64,000 nt of DNA, from NCBI RefSeq assembly GCF_005862305.2, contig NZ_CP054021.1, forward strand, positions 248,001 to 312,000, read 5' to 3'. Made by a program: the position numbers and the translations under genes. The notes under the pieces are model-generated. The model did not search any database, was not told the DNA's origin, and saw nothing but the letters and a program-made list of their open reading frames with translations. Numbering within the stretch: the stretch's first letter is position 1; each line of letters starts with the position of its first letter. This document shows positions 43,466-52,302 of the stretch, in pieces. Source of the DNA: Rhizobium indicum. Its GTDB lineage: Bacteria; Pseudomonadota; Alphaproteobacteria; Rhizobiales; Rhizobiaceae.

Positions 43466-46400
43466 ATGCGTCCGATGGAGTGCAGCGGCTGCGGGTTCGA
43501 TGTTCAGAGCGGTTTTGCTTTCTGTCCGCGATGCGGCGCAAGGCAACCGATATCGTGCGCCGCCTGCGGCTATCCTTGTCAGCCCGATTTTGCCTTCTGC
43601 CCCCAATGTGGCGCGCCGATATCCGGTAAAGTCCAACCCGCAACGAAGCCGAAGATTGAGGCGCTAGCTCAATCGGAGGGCGATGCCGACCGGCGGCCGG
43701 TGACCGTGCTCTTTGCCGATCTCTGCGGCTTCACGACCCTGAGCGAGCAGATCGATCCTGAAGTCATGCGGGTGCTGCAGAACGAATTGTTCGAAGAGAT
43801 GACCCAGGCGGTCGAAGCCTATGGCGGCTTCGTCGACAAGTTCGTCGGCGATGCACTGCTGGCGCTGTTCGGCGCGCCGGTCGCCCATGAGGACGATCCG
43901 GTCCGGGCGCTTGGTGCTGCACTCGATATGATCGGTCGGGCGACGCAGGTCGGCGAGCGCTGGCACGCCCGCGCCGGCGTGCCGCTGCGTCTGCATATCG
44001 GCATCAATAGCGGCCCTGTCGTTACCGGCGGCTTTGGTGCGGTCAGTACAAAATCCTATTCCGTGACCGGCGACACGGTAAACACCGCCCAACGCCTGCA
44101 ATCCATGGCCGGCGAAAACGATATCCTTGTCGGGCCGCTGACCTATCGCCTCACCCGCCATGCCTTTGCCTTCGACAGTCTCGGCGCGCAGACGTTGCGC
44201 GGCAAAAGCGGAAACGTCCTTGTCCATCGGCTGACAGGGCTGTCGGAAGCGCCGCATACGGCGCGCGGGCTTGAAAGTTTCGGCCTTCGGGCGCCGATGA
44301 TCGGACGGGATACGGAGTTGTCGGGGTTGCTGACATGCCTCGACCTTGCCTGCGGCGGCGCAGCGCAGCTTGTCCGGCTGATCGGCGAAGCCGGTATCGG
44401 CAAGTCGCGGCTGGTCAACGAATTCGTCGCAACCGCCGGCAATGCCGCCCGTTTCCAGGGCCTCGCCATCCGCAAAGCGACCTGCTCTCCGCTCGGCGAA
44501 CAATCCTATGGTACGCTCGGCGCGGTCGTACGCATCGCCTACGGCATCGGCGAGCGGGACGATCTCGACAGGGCGCGGCAATTGCTGGCAACGGGGTTCC
44601 GCGCGCTCGATCTGGCGCAGGAGGAGGTCGAGGGGCTTCTGCCGCTCTTTCTGCATGTCCTGGGCCTCGGCGATCCCGATGGCGCGTTGCGGCACATCGA
44701 GCCAGAGCAGTTGCGGCGGCAGATCTTCTATGGCATCCGCACCGTCTTTGAGCGGCGGCTGGCGCAAGGTCCCCTGCTGCTTGTCATCGAGGATCTGCAC
44801 TGGGCCGACGCCGCCTCGCTGGAAGTGCTTCGCTTCATGATGGACCGGCTGGAGCGCAGCCGGTTGATGCTGCTGGCGATCTACCGGCCGACATCGCAGA
44901 CCGACCCACTGGACTCCAATCGTGTCAGTGTCACCGTGCAGCGTCTTGCCCCACTCTTTGCCGCCGACGGGCAGAAGCTGCTTGCTGCGTTTTTTGGCGT
45001 GGATCATGGCAAGTTGCCGGTAACGATGCGCAAGCGCATCCTCGACCGCGCTGGCGGCAATCCGCTTTTCATCGAAGAAATCCTTCGGGCACTGATCGAC
45101 ATGGGCACGTTGCACAATGACGGCCAACGCTGGCATGTCGCAGCAGAAGACACGGATGTCGATATCCCGGTGAACCTGCAAGCCCTGTTGCTTGCCCGCG
45201 TCGATCGTCTACCACAGGACATCAGACGGCTGGCGCAAGAGGCGGCGGTGGTCGGCCCGAAGTTCGATACCGCCCTGCTCCGCACTATCGCCACCGACCC
45301 GGCCGCCATCGATGCTGCATTGGATCATCTCTGCGATGCCAATATCATCGAGGAATTGCGCGGGCCCGATGCCGGCAGCTCGCCTGGCTATCGCTTCAGC
45401 CAAACGCTGATGCACGACGTCATCTACCACAATCTCCTGCTGCAACGGCGCATGGAGCTTCATCAACGGATCGGCCGGGTTCTGGAACGTCAATATGGCG
45501 TAGCGCCCGACCGGCCCGAGCATCTGGCGCAGCTCGGCCATCACTTCAGCCTGACCACTGAAAAGGCCAAGGGGGCCAGCTATCTGATGGCGGCGGGCGA
45601 TCTGGCGCGCAAAACCTACGCCAATGACGATGCGATGCGCCTCTACCGTCAGGCCCTTGCGGCCTTCGCAAACGAGGCGGAGGTTACACCAGAGCAACTC
45701 GCGCTTCTCGAGCGTCTTGCCGATCTCTGTGGCCCTGCCGGCCTCCGCGACGCCGCCGTAAACCATTATCAACGAGCGCTTGCGATTCACCGGACCAAAG
45801 ACAACCCTATTGCCGCAGCGCGGATATTGCGCAAGGTCGGCCGTTTGCATCTTGATGCAGGACGCCGCGATCAAGCGGAGACACATTTGGCCGAAGCCGA
45901 AGCGATAATCGCAACAATCGATGCGCCGGTCGAACGTGCACATGTCCTGCAGGAGCGCGGCCATCTGGCCTTCCGCATGGGGGATCAGGCCGCTGCCGCC
46001 GAGTGGGCGACGCAGGCATTGCAATGCCTGCAAACGCTGCCGATCGACGGGACGACCGAGACCGGACGGGAGACAGCGCGAGCGATGGCGGAGGCGCTGA
46101 ACACCAAGGGGGCGGCCTTTGCGCGGCTCGGGCGTCGCCGCGAGGCCGTGCAGGAAGTGGAGCGCAGCCTCTCGGTCGCTGAAAAAGCCGATCTGCAAAG
46201 TGCCGCCTGTCGCGCCTATTCCAATCTCGGCGTTCTCTACACGATTGTCGACCCGGCCAACGCCATCAAGATCTGCCGGCGCGGGCTGGAGCTTGCGACC
46301 CGTATCGGCGATCTCGGCTTCCAGGCGCGGCTTCTCGCCAACCTCGCCGTTGCCTGCTGCACCTTCACCGATCGCTGCGCCGCCGAGGGTGTACCGGCCG

Positions 46401-46717
46401 CGGAAAAAGCCGTCGAAATCGACCGGGCGCTCGATCAGCGCGACCATCTCTCCGTGCCGCTGATCGTGCTGGGCCAAATTCATCAATGCCACGGGCAGCC
46501 GAAGCTAGCCCGTAAGTATTACGAGGAAGCCCTTGAGGTCGCGAAGGAAATTGACGAGCCGCAACTGCTGTTTCCGTGCTATGATGGCTTGGCGACACTC
46601 AGCCTCGAGCATGACGACATGGACGAGGCAGAACGGTATTTCACGCTGGCACAGGATGTGTGCATCCGCCACAACCTCGATCCAGGCACGCTCGTCGTCC
46701 TGCCGTTTCTCGACTGA
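43466..46717 (+). CDS. Zinc ribbon - class III cyclase - AAA ATPase - TPR protein
   Basis: The 1083-residue protein starts with two zinc ribbons (CSGCG...FCPRCG and CAACG...FCPQCG, residues 6-48). A class III nucleotide cyclase follows (Asp85 in LFADLCGFTTL, Asp129 in KFVGDALLALFG, Asn206 and Arg210 in VNTAQRLQSM), then an AAA/STAND-like ATPase (Walker A GEAGIGKS at 307-314, Walker B LLLVIEDLHWADA) and about 350 residues of TPR repeats to the end. Such proteins couple nucleotide cyclase activity to ATP-driven assembly and protein binding. The combination is common in rhizobia, but the signal is unknown. ATG 43466 is in line with the zinc ribbon; the ribosome binding site is weak. No partner gene is adjacent. 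Confidence 0.88.
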   Translation: MRPMECSGCGFDVQSGFAFCPRCGARQPISCAACGYPCQPDFAFCPQCGAPISGKVQPATKPKIEALAQSEGDADRRPVTVLFADLCGFTTLSEQIDPEVMRVLQNELFEEMTQAVEAYGGFVDKFVGDALLALFGAPVAHEDDPVRALGAALDMIGRATQVGERWHARAGVPLRLHIGINSGPVVTGGFGAVSTKSYSVTGDTVNTAQRLQSMAGENDILVGPLTYRLTRHAFAFDSLGAQTLRGKSGNVLVHRLTGLSEAPHTARGLESFGLRAPMIGRDTELSGLLTCLDLACGGAAQLVRLIGEAGIGKSRLVNEFVATAGNAARFQGLAIRKATCSPLGEQSYGTLGAVVRIAYGIGERDDLDRARQLLATGFRALDLAQEEVEGLLPLFLHVLGLGDPDGALRHIEPEQLRRQIFYGIRTVFERRLAQGPLLLVIEDLHWADAASLEVLRFMMDRLERSRLMLLAIYRPTSQTDPLDSNRVSVTVQRLAPLFAADGQKLLAAFFGVDHGKLPVTMRKRILDRAGGNPLFIEEILRALIDMGTLHNDGQRWHVAAEDTDVDIPVNLQALLLARVDRLPQDIRRLAQEAAVVGPKFDTALLRTIATDPAAIDAALDHLCDANIIEELRGPDAGSSPGYRFSQTLMHDVIYHNLLLQRRMELHQRIGRVLERQYGVAPDRPEHLAQLGHHFSLTTEKAKGASYLMAAGDLARKTYANDDAMRLYRQALAAFANEAEVTPEQLALLERLADLCGPAGLRDAAVNHYQRALAIHRTKDNPIAAARILRKVGRLHLDAGRRDQAETHLAEAEAIIATIDAPVERAHVLQERGHLAFRMGDQAAAAEWATQALQCLQTLPIDGTTETGRETARAMAEALNTKGAAFARLGRRREAVQEVERSLSVAEKADLQSAACRAYSNLGVLYTIVDPANAIKICRRGLELATRIGDLGFQARLLANLAVACCTFTDRCAAEGVPAAEKAVEIDRALDQRDHLSVPLIVLGQIHQCHGQPKLARKYYEEALEVAKEIDEPQLLFPCYDGLATLSLEHDDMDEAERYFTLAQDVCIRHNLDPGTLVVLPFLD

Positions 46718-46789
46718 CTGTCCCCGTTCAACAACCGCAGGAGATCGATTAGGCAAATCGATTCAAAAGCATAAAGGGAGGAACGAAAC

Positions 46790-47470
46790 ATGCAGGAGAA
46801 CCACGCCGCAAGACCGTTGCAGCCGGGAGATCGCGCGCCGAACGTGGTGCTGGATGCGATCACCCGCCAGGGCAAGGTTGCCATCGACGATTTTCGCGGC
46901 CAGAAGCCGGTGTTCGTCGGGTTGTTCCGCGGATTGCATTGCCCCTTCTGTCGCCGGCAGATCGCCGCCATGGCCGAACTCACCGACGCATTGCAGGAGA
47001 AAGGCATCGATAGCCTGACCATCGTCAACACGCCGATCGAGCGCGCTCGCCTCTATTTCCGCTACCATCCGCTTCCCAATCTGCTGGCGGCGTCAGACCC
47101 GGAACGGGTATCGCACAGGGCCTTCGGCCTGCCGAATCTTCAATTCACCGAAGATGAGAATGAGTGGCCGCGCAAAGTCAGCATGAACACGGTGATGTCG
47201 ATGCGCATCGACATGCCGGGCGAGCTTCCAGCGCCTATGGACCCGATGGCGGCGTCGGAATTCCTCGACAAGGCGGACGGCTATGAAATCACCGAGGATG
47301 ACAAGCAGATGATCGCCACCGGCCACGGCCAACTCGTCGGCGAATTCCTGCTCGATCGGGATGGCGTCGTGCGCTGGTGTTTCACGGAAGTCGAGGAGGA
47401 TGGTCGCCATATGTTCGGCGGTCCCGCCCCTCGGGAAGTGATGTCGGCTGCGTCGAACATGGCTGTTTGA
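46790..47470 (+). CDS. Peroxiredoxin-like (AhpC/TSA thioredoxin-fold) protein
   Basis: The 226-residue protein has a thioredoxin fold: PLQPGDRAPNVVLDAITRQG, then VFVGLFRGLHCPFCRRQIAA with a CxxC (CPFC) instead of a single peroxidatic Cys context, and GEFLLDRDGVVRWCFTEVEE near the end. Such proteins are thiol peroxidases or disulfide reductases of the cytosol. AAAGGGAGGAACG precedes the ATG. Its last codons (SAASNMAV) are repeated in modified form at 52865-52893, and the copper cassette begins just beyond. Confidence 0.85.
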   Translation: MQENHAARPLQPGDRAPNVVLDAITRQGKVAIDDFRGQKPVFVGLFRGLHCPFCRRQIAAMAELTDALQEKGIDSLTIVNTPIERARLYFRYHPLPNLLAASDPERVSHRAFGLPNLQFTEDENEWPRKVSMNTVMSMRIDMPGELPAPMDPMAASEFLDKADGYEITEDDKQMIATGHGQLVGEFLLDRDGVVRWCFTEVEEDGRHMFGGPAPREVMSAASNMAV

Positions 47471-47479
47471 AGCGAATGA
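47450..47479 (+). repeat. Left copy of a 30-base direct repeat flanking the copper cassette
   Basis: This segment covers the last codons and stop of the peroxiredoxin gene. It starts GCGTCGAACATGGCTG and ends GCGAATGA. The same sequence occurs at 52865-52893 with one T fewer and one G-to-A change, about 28 of 30 positions alike, at the other end of the copper genes. Confidence 0.65.
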
Positions 47480-47543
47480 GGCCGTGCTTGAAAGGTCGGA
47501 CGATTGAACAAGGCGAGCAATTCCCGGTCCCGCGTGATCGCCC

Positions 47544-47651
47544 TTATTCCATCCTGAACTTGGCGTGGCAGGTCGTGCAGGTCTGGAGCATGAGGTGGAA
47601 CGCGCGTTCCGCCGGCATTGCCAGCAGTCTGGAACACGCTGGTCGCCCGTG
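47544..47651 (-). pseudogene. Cytochrome c'-like C-terminal remnant
   Basis: On the minus strand a frame ends ACSRLLAMPAERAFHLMLQ, then TCTTCHAKFRME and a stop (47544-47546). A CxxCH heme motif followed by F-R near the C-terminus is the mark of cytochrome c' and related exported c-type cytochromes. Nothing upstream in frame supplies the rest of the protein or a signal peptide. It is the end of a gene that has been cut away. Confidence 0.5.
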
Positions 47652-47692
47652 ACGAGACGGTCGACCGGATGGTGTTCTCGCGCCGGAAACGA

Positions 47693-47803
47693 TCAGCCGA
47701 GAATTTCTAGAGTTGCCAGCGTCAGCACGACATAGCGGCCGGTCTTGGCGACGAACACCAGGATCGTGAACGGGATGAGCGGCTCCGTGCCACATAAAGG
47801 ACT
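47693..47803 (-). pseudogene. C-terminal remnant of a membrane protein (YqaA/DedA-like)
   Basis: The minus strand ends EPLIPFTILVFVAKTGRYVV, then LTLATLEILG and a stop at 47693-47695. This is a hydrophobic C-terminal helix with a K-x-x-R-Y pattern seen at the ends of YqaA-like (DedA-related) proteins. No start is found. With the cytochrome c' piece beside it, this marks the left edge of the copper cassette as a region of gene decay. Confidence 0.4.
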
Positions 47804-47875
47804 CGAACATCGACGACAGATGAGTCGCAATTGAAATCGAACTGCTTTGCATGTAGTTCGAGGAGCATGGGCAAG

Positions 47876-48280
47876 ATGTACCGAATCGCAATGAGCAGGC
47901 TGCTCGTGATGATGCGGCTGGTGATCATCGTATCACTGGCGGGGTACTCGCTGTCGAACGCCAGCGCCGCCATGCATGGCTCCTCGTTCCCCGAAATGGC
48001 AGCGGTCGTGTCCGAAACCGATGCTGTGCAGCATCACGATAGCCATGACATGACGAAGATGGCTGTTCATGACCACTCCCAGGGCGACGTCAGTGACGAC
48101 GCAGATGGCGCATCGAAGCCTGTCAAGCAAGAATGCTGCAAGGATTTCTGTGGCGGGCTCGGCATCATTTGTGAAGGCCAGGATGTCGGCGGACCCGTCG
48201 TAACCTCGATCCGGCAGTTCATCGACGATCGAACAACCGTTGGCGAGCTGCCGCCCCTCCACCGTCCCCCGAATATCTGA
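47876..48280 (+). CDS. Small exported His/Cys-rich protein, probably metal-related
   Basis: The 134-residue product (MYRIAMSRLLVMMRLVIIVS) has a signal-anchor start. The mature part is rich in His and acidic residues (HHDSHDMTKMAVHDHSQGD) and then has a cysteine cluster, KQECCKDFCGGLGIICEG. These are typical metal ligands. It resembles no family that I can name firmly, but fits the CopL-like or metal-sensing small proteins often found with multicopper oxidases. ATG 47876 has GAGGAG at a good distance; ATG 47867 is possible. It is the first intact gene of the copper cassette. Confidence 0.6.
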   Translation: MYRIAMSRLLVMMRLVIIVSLAGYSLSNASAAMHGSSFPEMAAVVSETDAVQHHDSHDMTKMAVHDHSQGDVSDDADGASKPVKQECCKDFCGGLGIICEGQDVGGPVVTSIRQFIDDRTTVGELPPLHRPPNI

Positions 48281-48373
48281 ATAGAGACGTACCCGTTTGA
48301 TCGGGTCTAGTCGGACGCTTGCCTGCTTCGGGGCGAGCGGCCCGTAGGCTATCTCCTATTCGGAAATTTCATA

Positions 48374-48601
48374 ATGAAACCCTCGCTTTTCGTGGTGGGG
48401 CTGCCGCTTATCGTCGGCGGCTGCGCATCCACACTTCCTCCCGACGTGGTGGCGTCTCCCACCGCGGTCGACCAGCCGTCCGCACTTCCGGCGGCATACA
48501 GGTCGCCGATCGCAGGCTATGTCGCCCGGCAGCCGGTCGATCCCAAACGCTGGCGCAGACAGAACGATCTGCAGTCTCCCATGAATGGAGACGACTCATG
48601 A
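48374..48601 (+). CDS. Small lipoprotein of the copper cassette
   Basis: The 75-residue product has a signal peptide and lipobox (LIVGGCAST), then a short polar mature part rich in Pro and Ala (LPAAYRSPIAGYVARQPVDP). It overlaps the next gene by four bases (ATGA), so the two are coupled. Its role is unknown; it may support the TolC-type lipoprotein that follows. Confidence 0.65.
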   Translation: MKPSLFVVGLPLIVGGCASTLPPDVVASPTAVDQPSALPAAYRSPIAGYVARQPVDPKRWRRQNDLQSPMNGDDS

Positions 48602-50064
48602 TCGGCACCACAAGACTGATCGCGGCGCTGGCACTCCCGCTCGCCTTGAGCGGCTGCGTTACAGGCGCCGACTATTCCCGCAAAGAGGCGGGTTTCACCT
48701 CCGTTGCCAACAAAACCGCCATTGTCACGGCGAAAGAGACCGTCTGGATCCAGAACCAGAACCAGGCCCGATCGGCGGCCGCGCAGGTCAAAAGTCTGCT
48801 TGCTCGGACGAAGCCTCTCGACGTCGAGACGGCCGTCCAGATCGCGTTGCTCAACAACAAGGGCCTCCAAGCCGCCTATGCCGACCTTGGCGACAGCGCC
48901 GCCGACGCTTGGCAGTCGACGATGTTCATCAACCCGACCGTCTCCATCGGCACGACCGGGATCGGAACTCCGGAACTGCAGGCGTTCAAAACGATCGAAG
49001 GGATGATCACGACGAACATCCTGGCGCTCGCCACGAAGAACAGGGACATGGCGATCGCCGACACCCGCTTCCGGCAAGCGCAATTGACCTCGGCGGTGAA
49101 GACACTTCAGGTCGCCGCCGACACCCGGCGCGCCTGGATCGGCGCGGTGGCGTCATGGGAGACCGTCGGGCAGCTCCAGCGTGCCCAGGCGACCGCCGAC
49201 GCAGCCTCAGAACTCGCGGAGAAGCTTGGCGAGACCGGCGCAATGACCAAGGGCGCTCAAGCCCGTGAACATGTCTTCGTCGCCGAACTCGCCGGAGAAA
49301 CGGCGAAGGCCCGCCTGTCCGCCCGTCTTGCCAAGGAGGAGTTGACGCGGCTGATGGGTCTATGGGGCTCCGATCTGGACTATCAGGTCCCGAACAGCCT
49401 GCCGCCGCTCCCCAACTCCGTCGTCAGACGCAATACCATCGAGGCCGAGGCTCTCAGGAACCGCATCGATCTGCAGATCGCAAAGCTCGACCTTGAGGCC
49501 ACGGCCAAGTCCTACGGCCTCACCGAGGCGACACGCTATGTGACCGACCTCGAAGTCCTGACCGGTTTCGAAACGGAACGCGAAATCGAGGACGACGAGA
49601 CGAAAACGCGAACCACCGCGCAGGTCGAGCTTGAATTCGCCATTCCGATCTTCGACACCGGCAAGGCCCGGATGCGCAAGTCCGAGCTGGCCTACATGCG
49701 GGCGGCGAACCTCTTGGCGGAGAAAGCCGTCAACGTCCGCTCGGAAGCACGCTCCGCCTACGAGGCTTACCGCTCGAACTACGATATCGCGCGGCACTAC
49801 CGCAATAGCGTCGTGCCGTTGCGCACCAAGGTCGAGGAAGAATCCCTGCTGACCTACAACGGCATGATCTCGAACACCTTCGAGCTGCTGACAGACACCC
49901 GCGACAAGATCAACTCCATCCTGCTCTCCGTCAACGCGAAGCGAGATTTCTGGCTGGCCGAAGCCGATCTGGCGCCTGCGATCTACGGCGGCGGCGCGAC
50001 GAAGGCGTCGGCAGAGACCGAGGTCGCCGCTGCTTCCGAAAGCAGCGCTGGCGGCGGTCATTGA
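48598..50064 (+). CDS. TolC-type outer-membrane efflux lipoprotein
   Basis: The 488-residue protein has a signal peptide with lipobox (LALSGCVTG) and two OEP (outer membrane efflux) domains dominated by coiled-coil helices: KPLDVETAVQIALLNNKGLQ, AAYADLGDSAADAWQSTMFI, later IEAEALRNRIDLQIAKLDLE and PIFDTGKARMRKSELAYMRA. Such proteins form the outer-membrane duct of tripartite pumps. No RND pump or periplasmic adaptor gene is in the cassette, so it may work with a partner encoded elsewhere. The C-terminal tail is Ala/Ser/Gly-rich. Confidence 0.85.
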   Translation: MIGTTRLIAALALPLALSGCVTGADYSRKEAGFTSVANKTAIVTAKETVWIQNQNQARSAAAQVKSLLARTKPLDVETAVQIALLNNKGLQAAYADLGDSAADAWQSTMFINPTVSIGTTGIGTPELQAFKTIEGMITTNILALATKNRDMAIADTRFRQAQLTSAVKTLQVAADTRRAWIGAVASWETVGQLQRAQATADAASELAEKLGETGAMTKGAQAREHVFVAELAGETAKARLSARLAKEELTRLMGLWGSDLDYQVPNSLPPLPNSVVRRNTIEAEALRNRIDLQIAKLDLEATAKSYGLTEATRYVTDLEVLTGFETEREIEDDETKTRTTAQVELEFAIPIFDTGKARMRKSELAYMRAANLLAEKAVNVRSEARSAYEAYRSNYDIARHYRNSVVPLRTKVEEESLLTYNGMISNTFELLTDTRDKINSILLSVNAKRDFWLAEADLAPAIYGGGATKASAETEVAAASESSAGGGH

Positions 50065-50077
50065 GAAAGGACACTCC

Positions 50078-51424
50078 ATGTTCAACAGACGACAACTCTT
50101 TGGAGCCAGCGCCGCTCTGCTCACCGCAGCCGCCTGGACGAAGACGGCGGCGATGGGCCTGCCCGACGCACCGACCATGGAATCGGCGGACATGCAGCCG
50201 CCACTCCACCCTGCCTCAGGTCCAGACTATCAGCCCGTGGTCACCCTCAACGGCTGGACCCTGCCGCACAGGATGAACAATGGCGTCAAGGAGTTCCACC
50301 TGGTCGCCGAACCGGTCGAACGCGAGATGGCAGACGGCATGACCGCCTATCTGTGGGGCTACAACGGACAGTCACCGGGACCGACGATCGAGGCGGTCGA
50401 GGGAGATCGCGTCCGCATCTTCGTCACCAACAAGCTGCCGGAGCACACGACGATCCACTGGCACGGCATGATCCTGCCCTCGGGCATGGACGGCGTCGGC
50501 GGACTGACACAGCCGCATATTCCAGTTGGCAAGACCTATGTGTACGAGTTCGACCTCGTGAAATCCGGCACCTTCATGTACCACCCGCATTCCGACGAGA
50601 TGGTGCAGATGGCCATGGGCATGATGGGTTTCTTCGTGATCCATCCGAAAGATCCCAAGTTCATGCGCGTCGACCGAGACTTCGTCTTCCTGCTCAACGC
50701 CTACGACATCGACCCCGGCTCCTACGTGCCGCGGATCATGGAGATGACCGACTTCAACATGTGGTGCTGGAACAGCCGCGTGTTTCCGGACATCAGCCCG
50801 CTGGTCGTGTCGAAGAACGACAGGGTGCGGGTCCGCGTCGGCAACCTGACGATGACCAACCATCCGGTCCACATGCATGGCTACGATTTCGAGGTGACCT
50901 GTACCGACGGCGGCTGGGTGCGGCCGGAAGCGCGGTGGCCGGAGGTGAGCATCGACATCCCTGTCGGCGCGATGCGTGCCTACGAGTTCGACGCCAAGTA
51001 TCTCGGCGACTGGGCGATCCACTGCCACAAGTCGCACCACACGATGAACGCCATGGGTCACGACATTCCAACCTTCATAGGTGCGGACAAATCGAAGGTC
51101 GCCGAAAAGATCAGGAAGCTGCAGCCGGAATACATGCCCATGGGCACCAAGGGCATGGCCGACATGGGCGAAATGGAAATGCCCATCCCCGAAAACACCG
51201 TTCCGATGATGACCGGCTGGGGGCCGCATGGTCCGATCGAAATGGGCGGCATGTTCTCGGTCGTGAAGGTCCGCGAGGGGATTTCGGCGGACGATTACTC
51301 AGATCCTGGCTGGTACGAAAACCCGCCCGGAACGCAGGCCTTCGAGTGGACCGGAGAACTTCCGGACGTGACCAAGGCCAAAGATGCAAAAACGCAAATC
51401 ACGCCGAAGCCGACAAACGGCTGA
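50078..51424 (+). CDS. Multicopper oxidase (CopA/CumA-like), Tat-exported
   Basis: The 448-residue protein begins with a twin-arginine signal (NRRQLFGASAALLTAAAW). The four copper-binding motifs are present: HWHGMILP, YHPHSDEM, NHPVHMHGYDF and HCHKSHHTMNAM, the last giving the type 1 Cys with the T1 His and Met ligands. Met-rich stretches (VQMAMGMMG, GEMEMP) fit copper handling. It probably oxidises Cu(I) to Cu(II) in the periplasm. It starts 13 bases after the TolC-type gene, in one operon. Confidence 0.93.
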   Translation: MFNRRQLFGASAALLTAAAWTKTAAMGLPDAPTMESADMQPPLHPASGPDYQPVVTLNGWTLPHRMNNGVKEFHLVAEPVEREMADGMTAYLWGYNGQSPGPTIEAVEGDRVRIFVTNKLPEHTTIHWHGMILPSGMDGVGGLTQPHIPVGKTYVYEFDLVKSGTFMYHPHSDEMVQMAMGMMGFFVIHPKDPKFMRVDRDFVFLLNAYDIDPGSYVPRIMEMTDFNMWCWNSRVFPDISPLVVSKNDRVRVRVGNLTMTNHPVHMHGYDFEVTCTDGGWVRPEARWPEVSIDIPVGAMRAYEFDAKYLGDWAIHCHKSHHTMNAMGHDIPTFIGADKSKVAEKIRKLQPEYMPMGTKGMADMGEMEMPIPENTVPMMTGWGPHGPIEMGGMFSVVKVREGISADDYSDPGWYENPPGTQAFEWTGELPDVTKAKDAKTQITPKPTNG

Positions 51425-51456
51425 GATCTGATCTCAACATCGAAAAGGAATTACGG

Positions 51457-51936
51457 ATGAAAAATTATCTTATGGCATTGGCCCTCGCAGCACTCGCGTC
51501 GCCAGCACTTGCCTCCGGCAATCATGCCGGCGGCCACGGCGAGAAGATGGCTATCGGAGAACCCGGCGACAAGGCCAAGGCGACACAGACCATCCGCGTC
51601 ACGATGAAGGAAACCGACGACGGAAAGATGCTGTTTACTCCCGCAGCCTTCAACGTCCGCAAGGGGCAGACGGTCAAGATCGCGATCAAGAATGCCGGAA
51701 CGATCGACCACGAATTCGTGCTCGATCAGGAAGACAAGATTCTGGAGCACAAGAAGATCATGGAGAAGTTCCCGGAAATGGAACACGCCGACGCCAATTC
51801 CATCCGCCTTCCGGCTGGTCAATCCGGCGAGATCGTCTGGAAGTTCACTACCGACGGCGAATTCAAGTTCGCCTGCCTGATCCCCGGCCATTACGAAGCC
51901 GGCATGCACGGCGACGTCACCGTCGCTGGGAAATAA
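51457..51936 (+). CDS. Periplasmic cupredoxin
   Basis: The 159-residue protein has a signal peptide (KNYLMALALAALASPALA) and a cupredoxin fold. The copper ligands are visible: His in GTIDHEFVLDQ, and Cys-His-Met in FACLIPGHYEAGMHGDV. It should carry a type 1 copper and could pass electrons or copper to the multicopper oxidase encoded just upstream. AAAAGGAA precedes ATG 51457. Confidence 0.9.
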   Translation: MKNYLMALALAALASPALASGNHAGGHGEKMAIGEPGDKAKATQTIRVTMKETDDGKMLFTPAAFNVRKGQTVKIAIKNAGTIDHEFVLDQEDKILEHKKIMEKFPEMEHADANSIRLPAGQSGEIVWKFTTDGEFKFACLIPGHYEAGMHGDVTVAGK

Positions 51937-51958
51937 TCCGCAAAAAGGAGCTACGAAC

Positions 51959-52246
51959 ATGAAAACTGTCATGATCAAAATCAGCGTGGCCGTCCTGCTC
52001 TCTGCCAGCGCGGCCTTTGGTGCGTTCGCCCAGGAATTCACCAAGGGTGTCGTCAACAAGGTCGACGCCAAAACGAACAAGGTGACCATCAAGCATGAGG
52101 ACCTGAAGAACCTCGACATGCCTGCGATGACGATGGTTTTCCGGGTCGAAGACCCGGCTCTGCTCGAAAGGCTGAAGGAAGGTTCGAAGATCGAGTTCGT
52201 CGCCGAACGCGTGAATGGCAAGCTGACCGTCACCGAAGTAAAATAG
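51959..52246 (+). CDS. CusF-like periplasmic copper-binding protein
   Basis: The 95-residue protein has a signal peptide and a small beta-barrel: GVVNKVDAKTNKVTIKHEDL then NLDMPAMTMVFRVEDPALLE, with the conserved His and the M-P-A-M-T-M pair used by CusF to hold Cu(I). The tail repeats GSKIEFVAERVNGKLTVTEV, the family's last strand. CusF hands copper or silver to an efflux pump or oxidase. It starts 22 bases after the cupredoxin gene, in the same operon. Confidence 0.9.
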   Translation: MKTVMIKISVAVLLSASAAFGAFAQEFTKGVVNKVDAKTNKVTIKHEDLKNLDMPAMTMVFRVEDPALLERLKEGSKIEFVAERVNGKLTVTEVK

Positions 52247-52253
52247 GGGGCTC

Positions 52254-52282
52254 CTGCCGCCCGGTCTCGATCCGGGCGGCAG
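52254..52282 (+). terminator. Hairpin between cusF-like and DUF411 genes
   Basis: CTGCCGCCCGG (52254-52264) pairs perfectly with CCGGGCGGCAG (52272-52282) around a 7-base loop, eight bases after the CusF stop. There is no T run, so it may limit read-through or protect the upstream mRNA rather than end transcription fully. Confidence 0.6.
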
Positions 52283-52302
52283 GACATCAAGGAGTGGAGA
52301 CG

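Noticed and set aside
43664..45181. Minus-strand frame of 505 codons opposite the giant cyclase gene
   Set aside because: Antisense shadow; the plus frame has complete cyclase and ATPase motifs.
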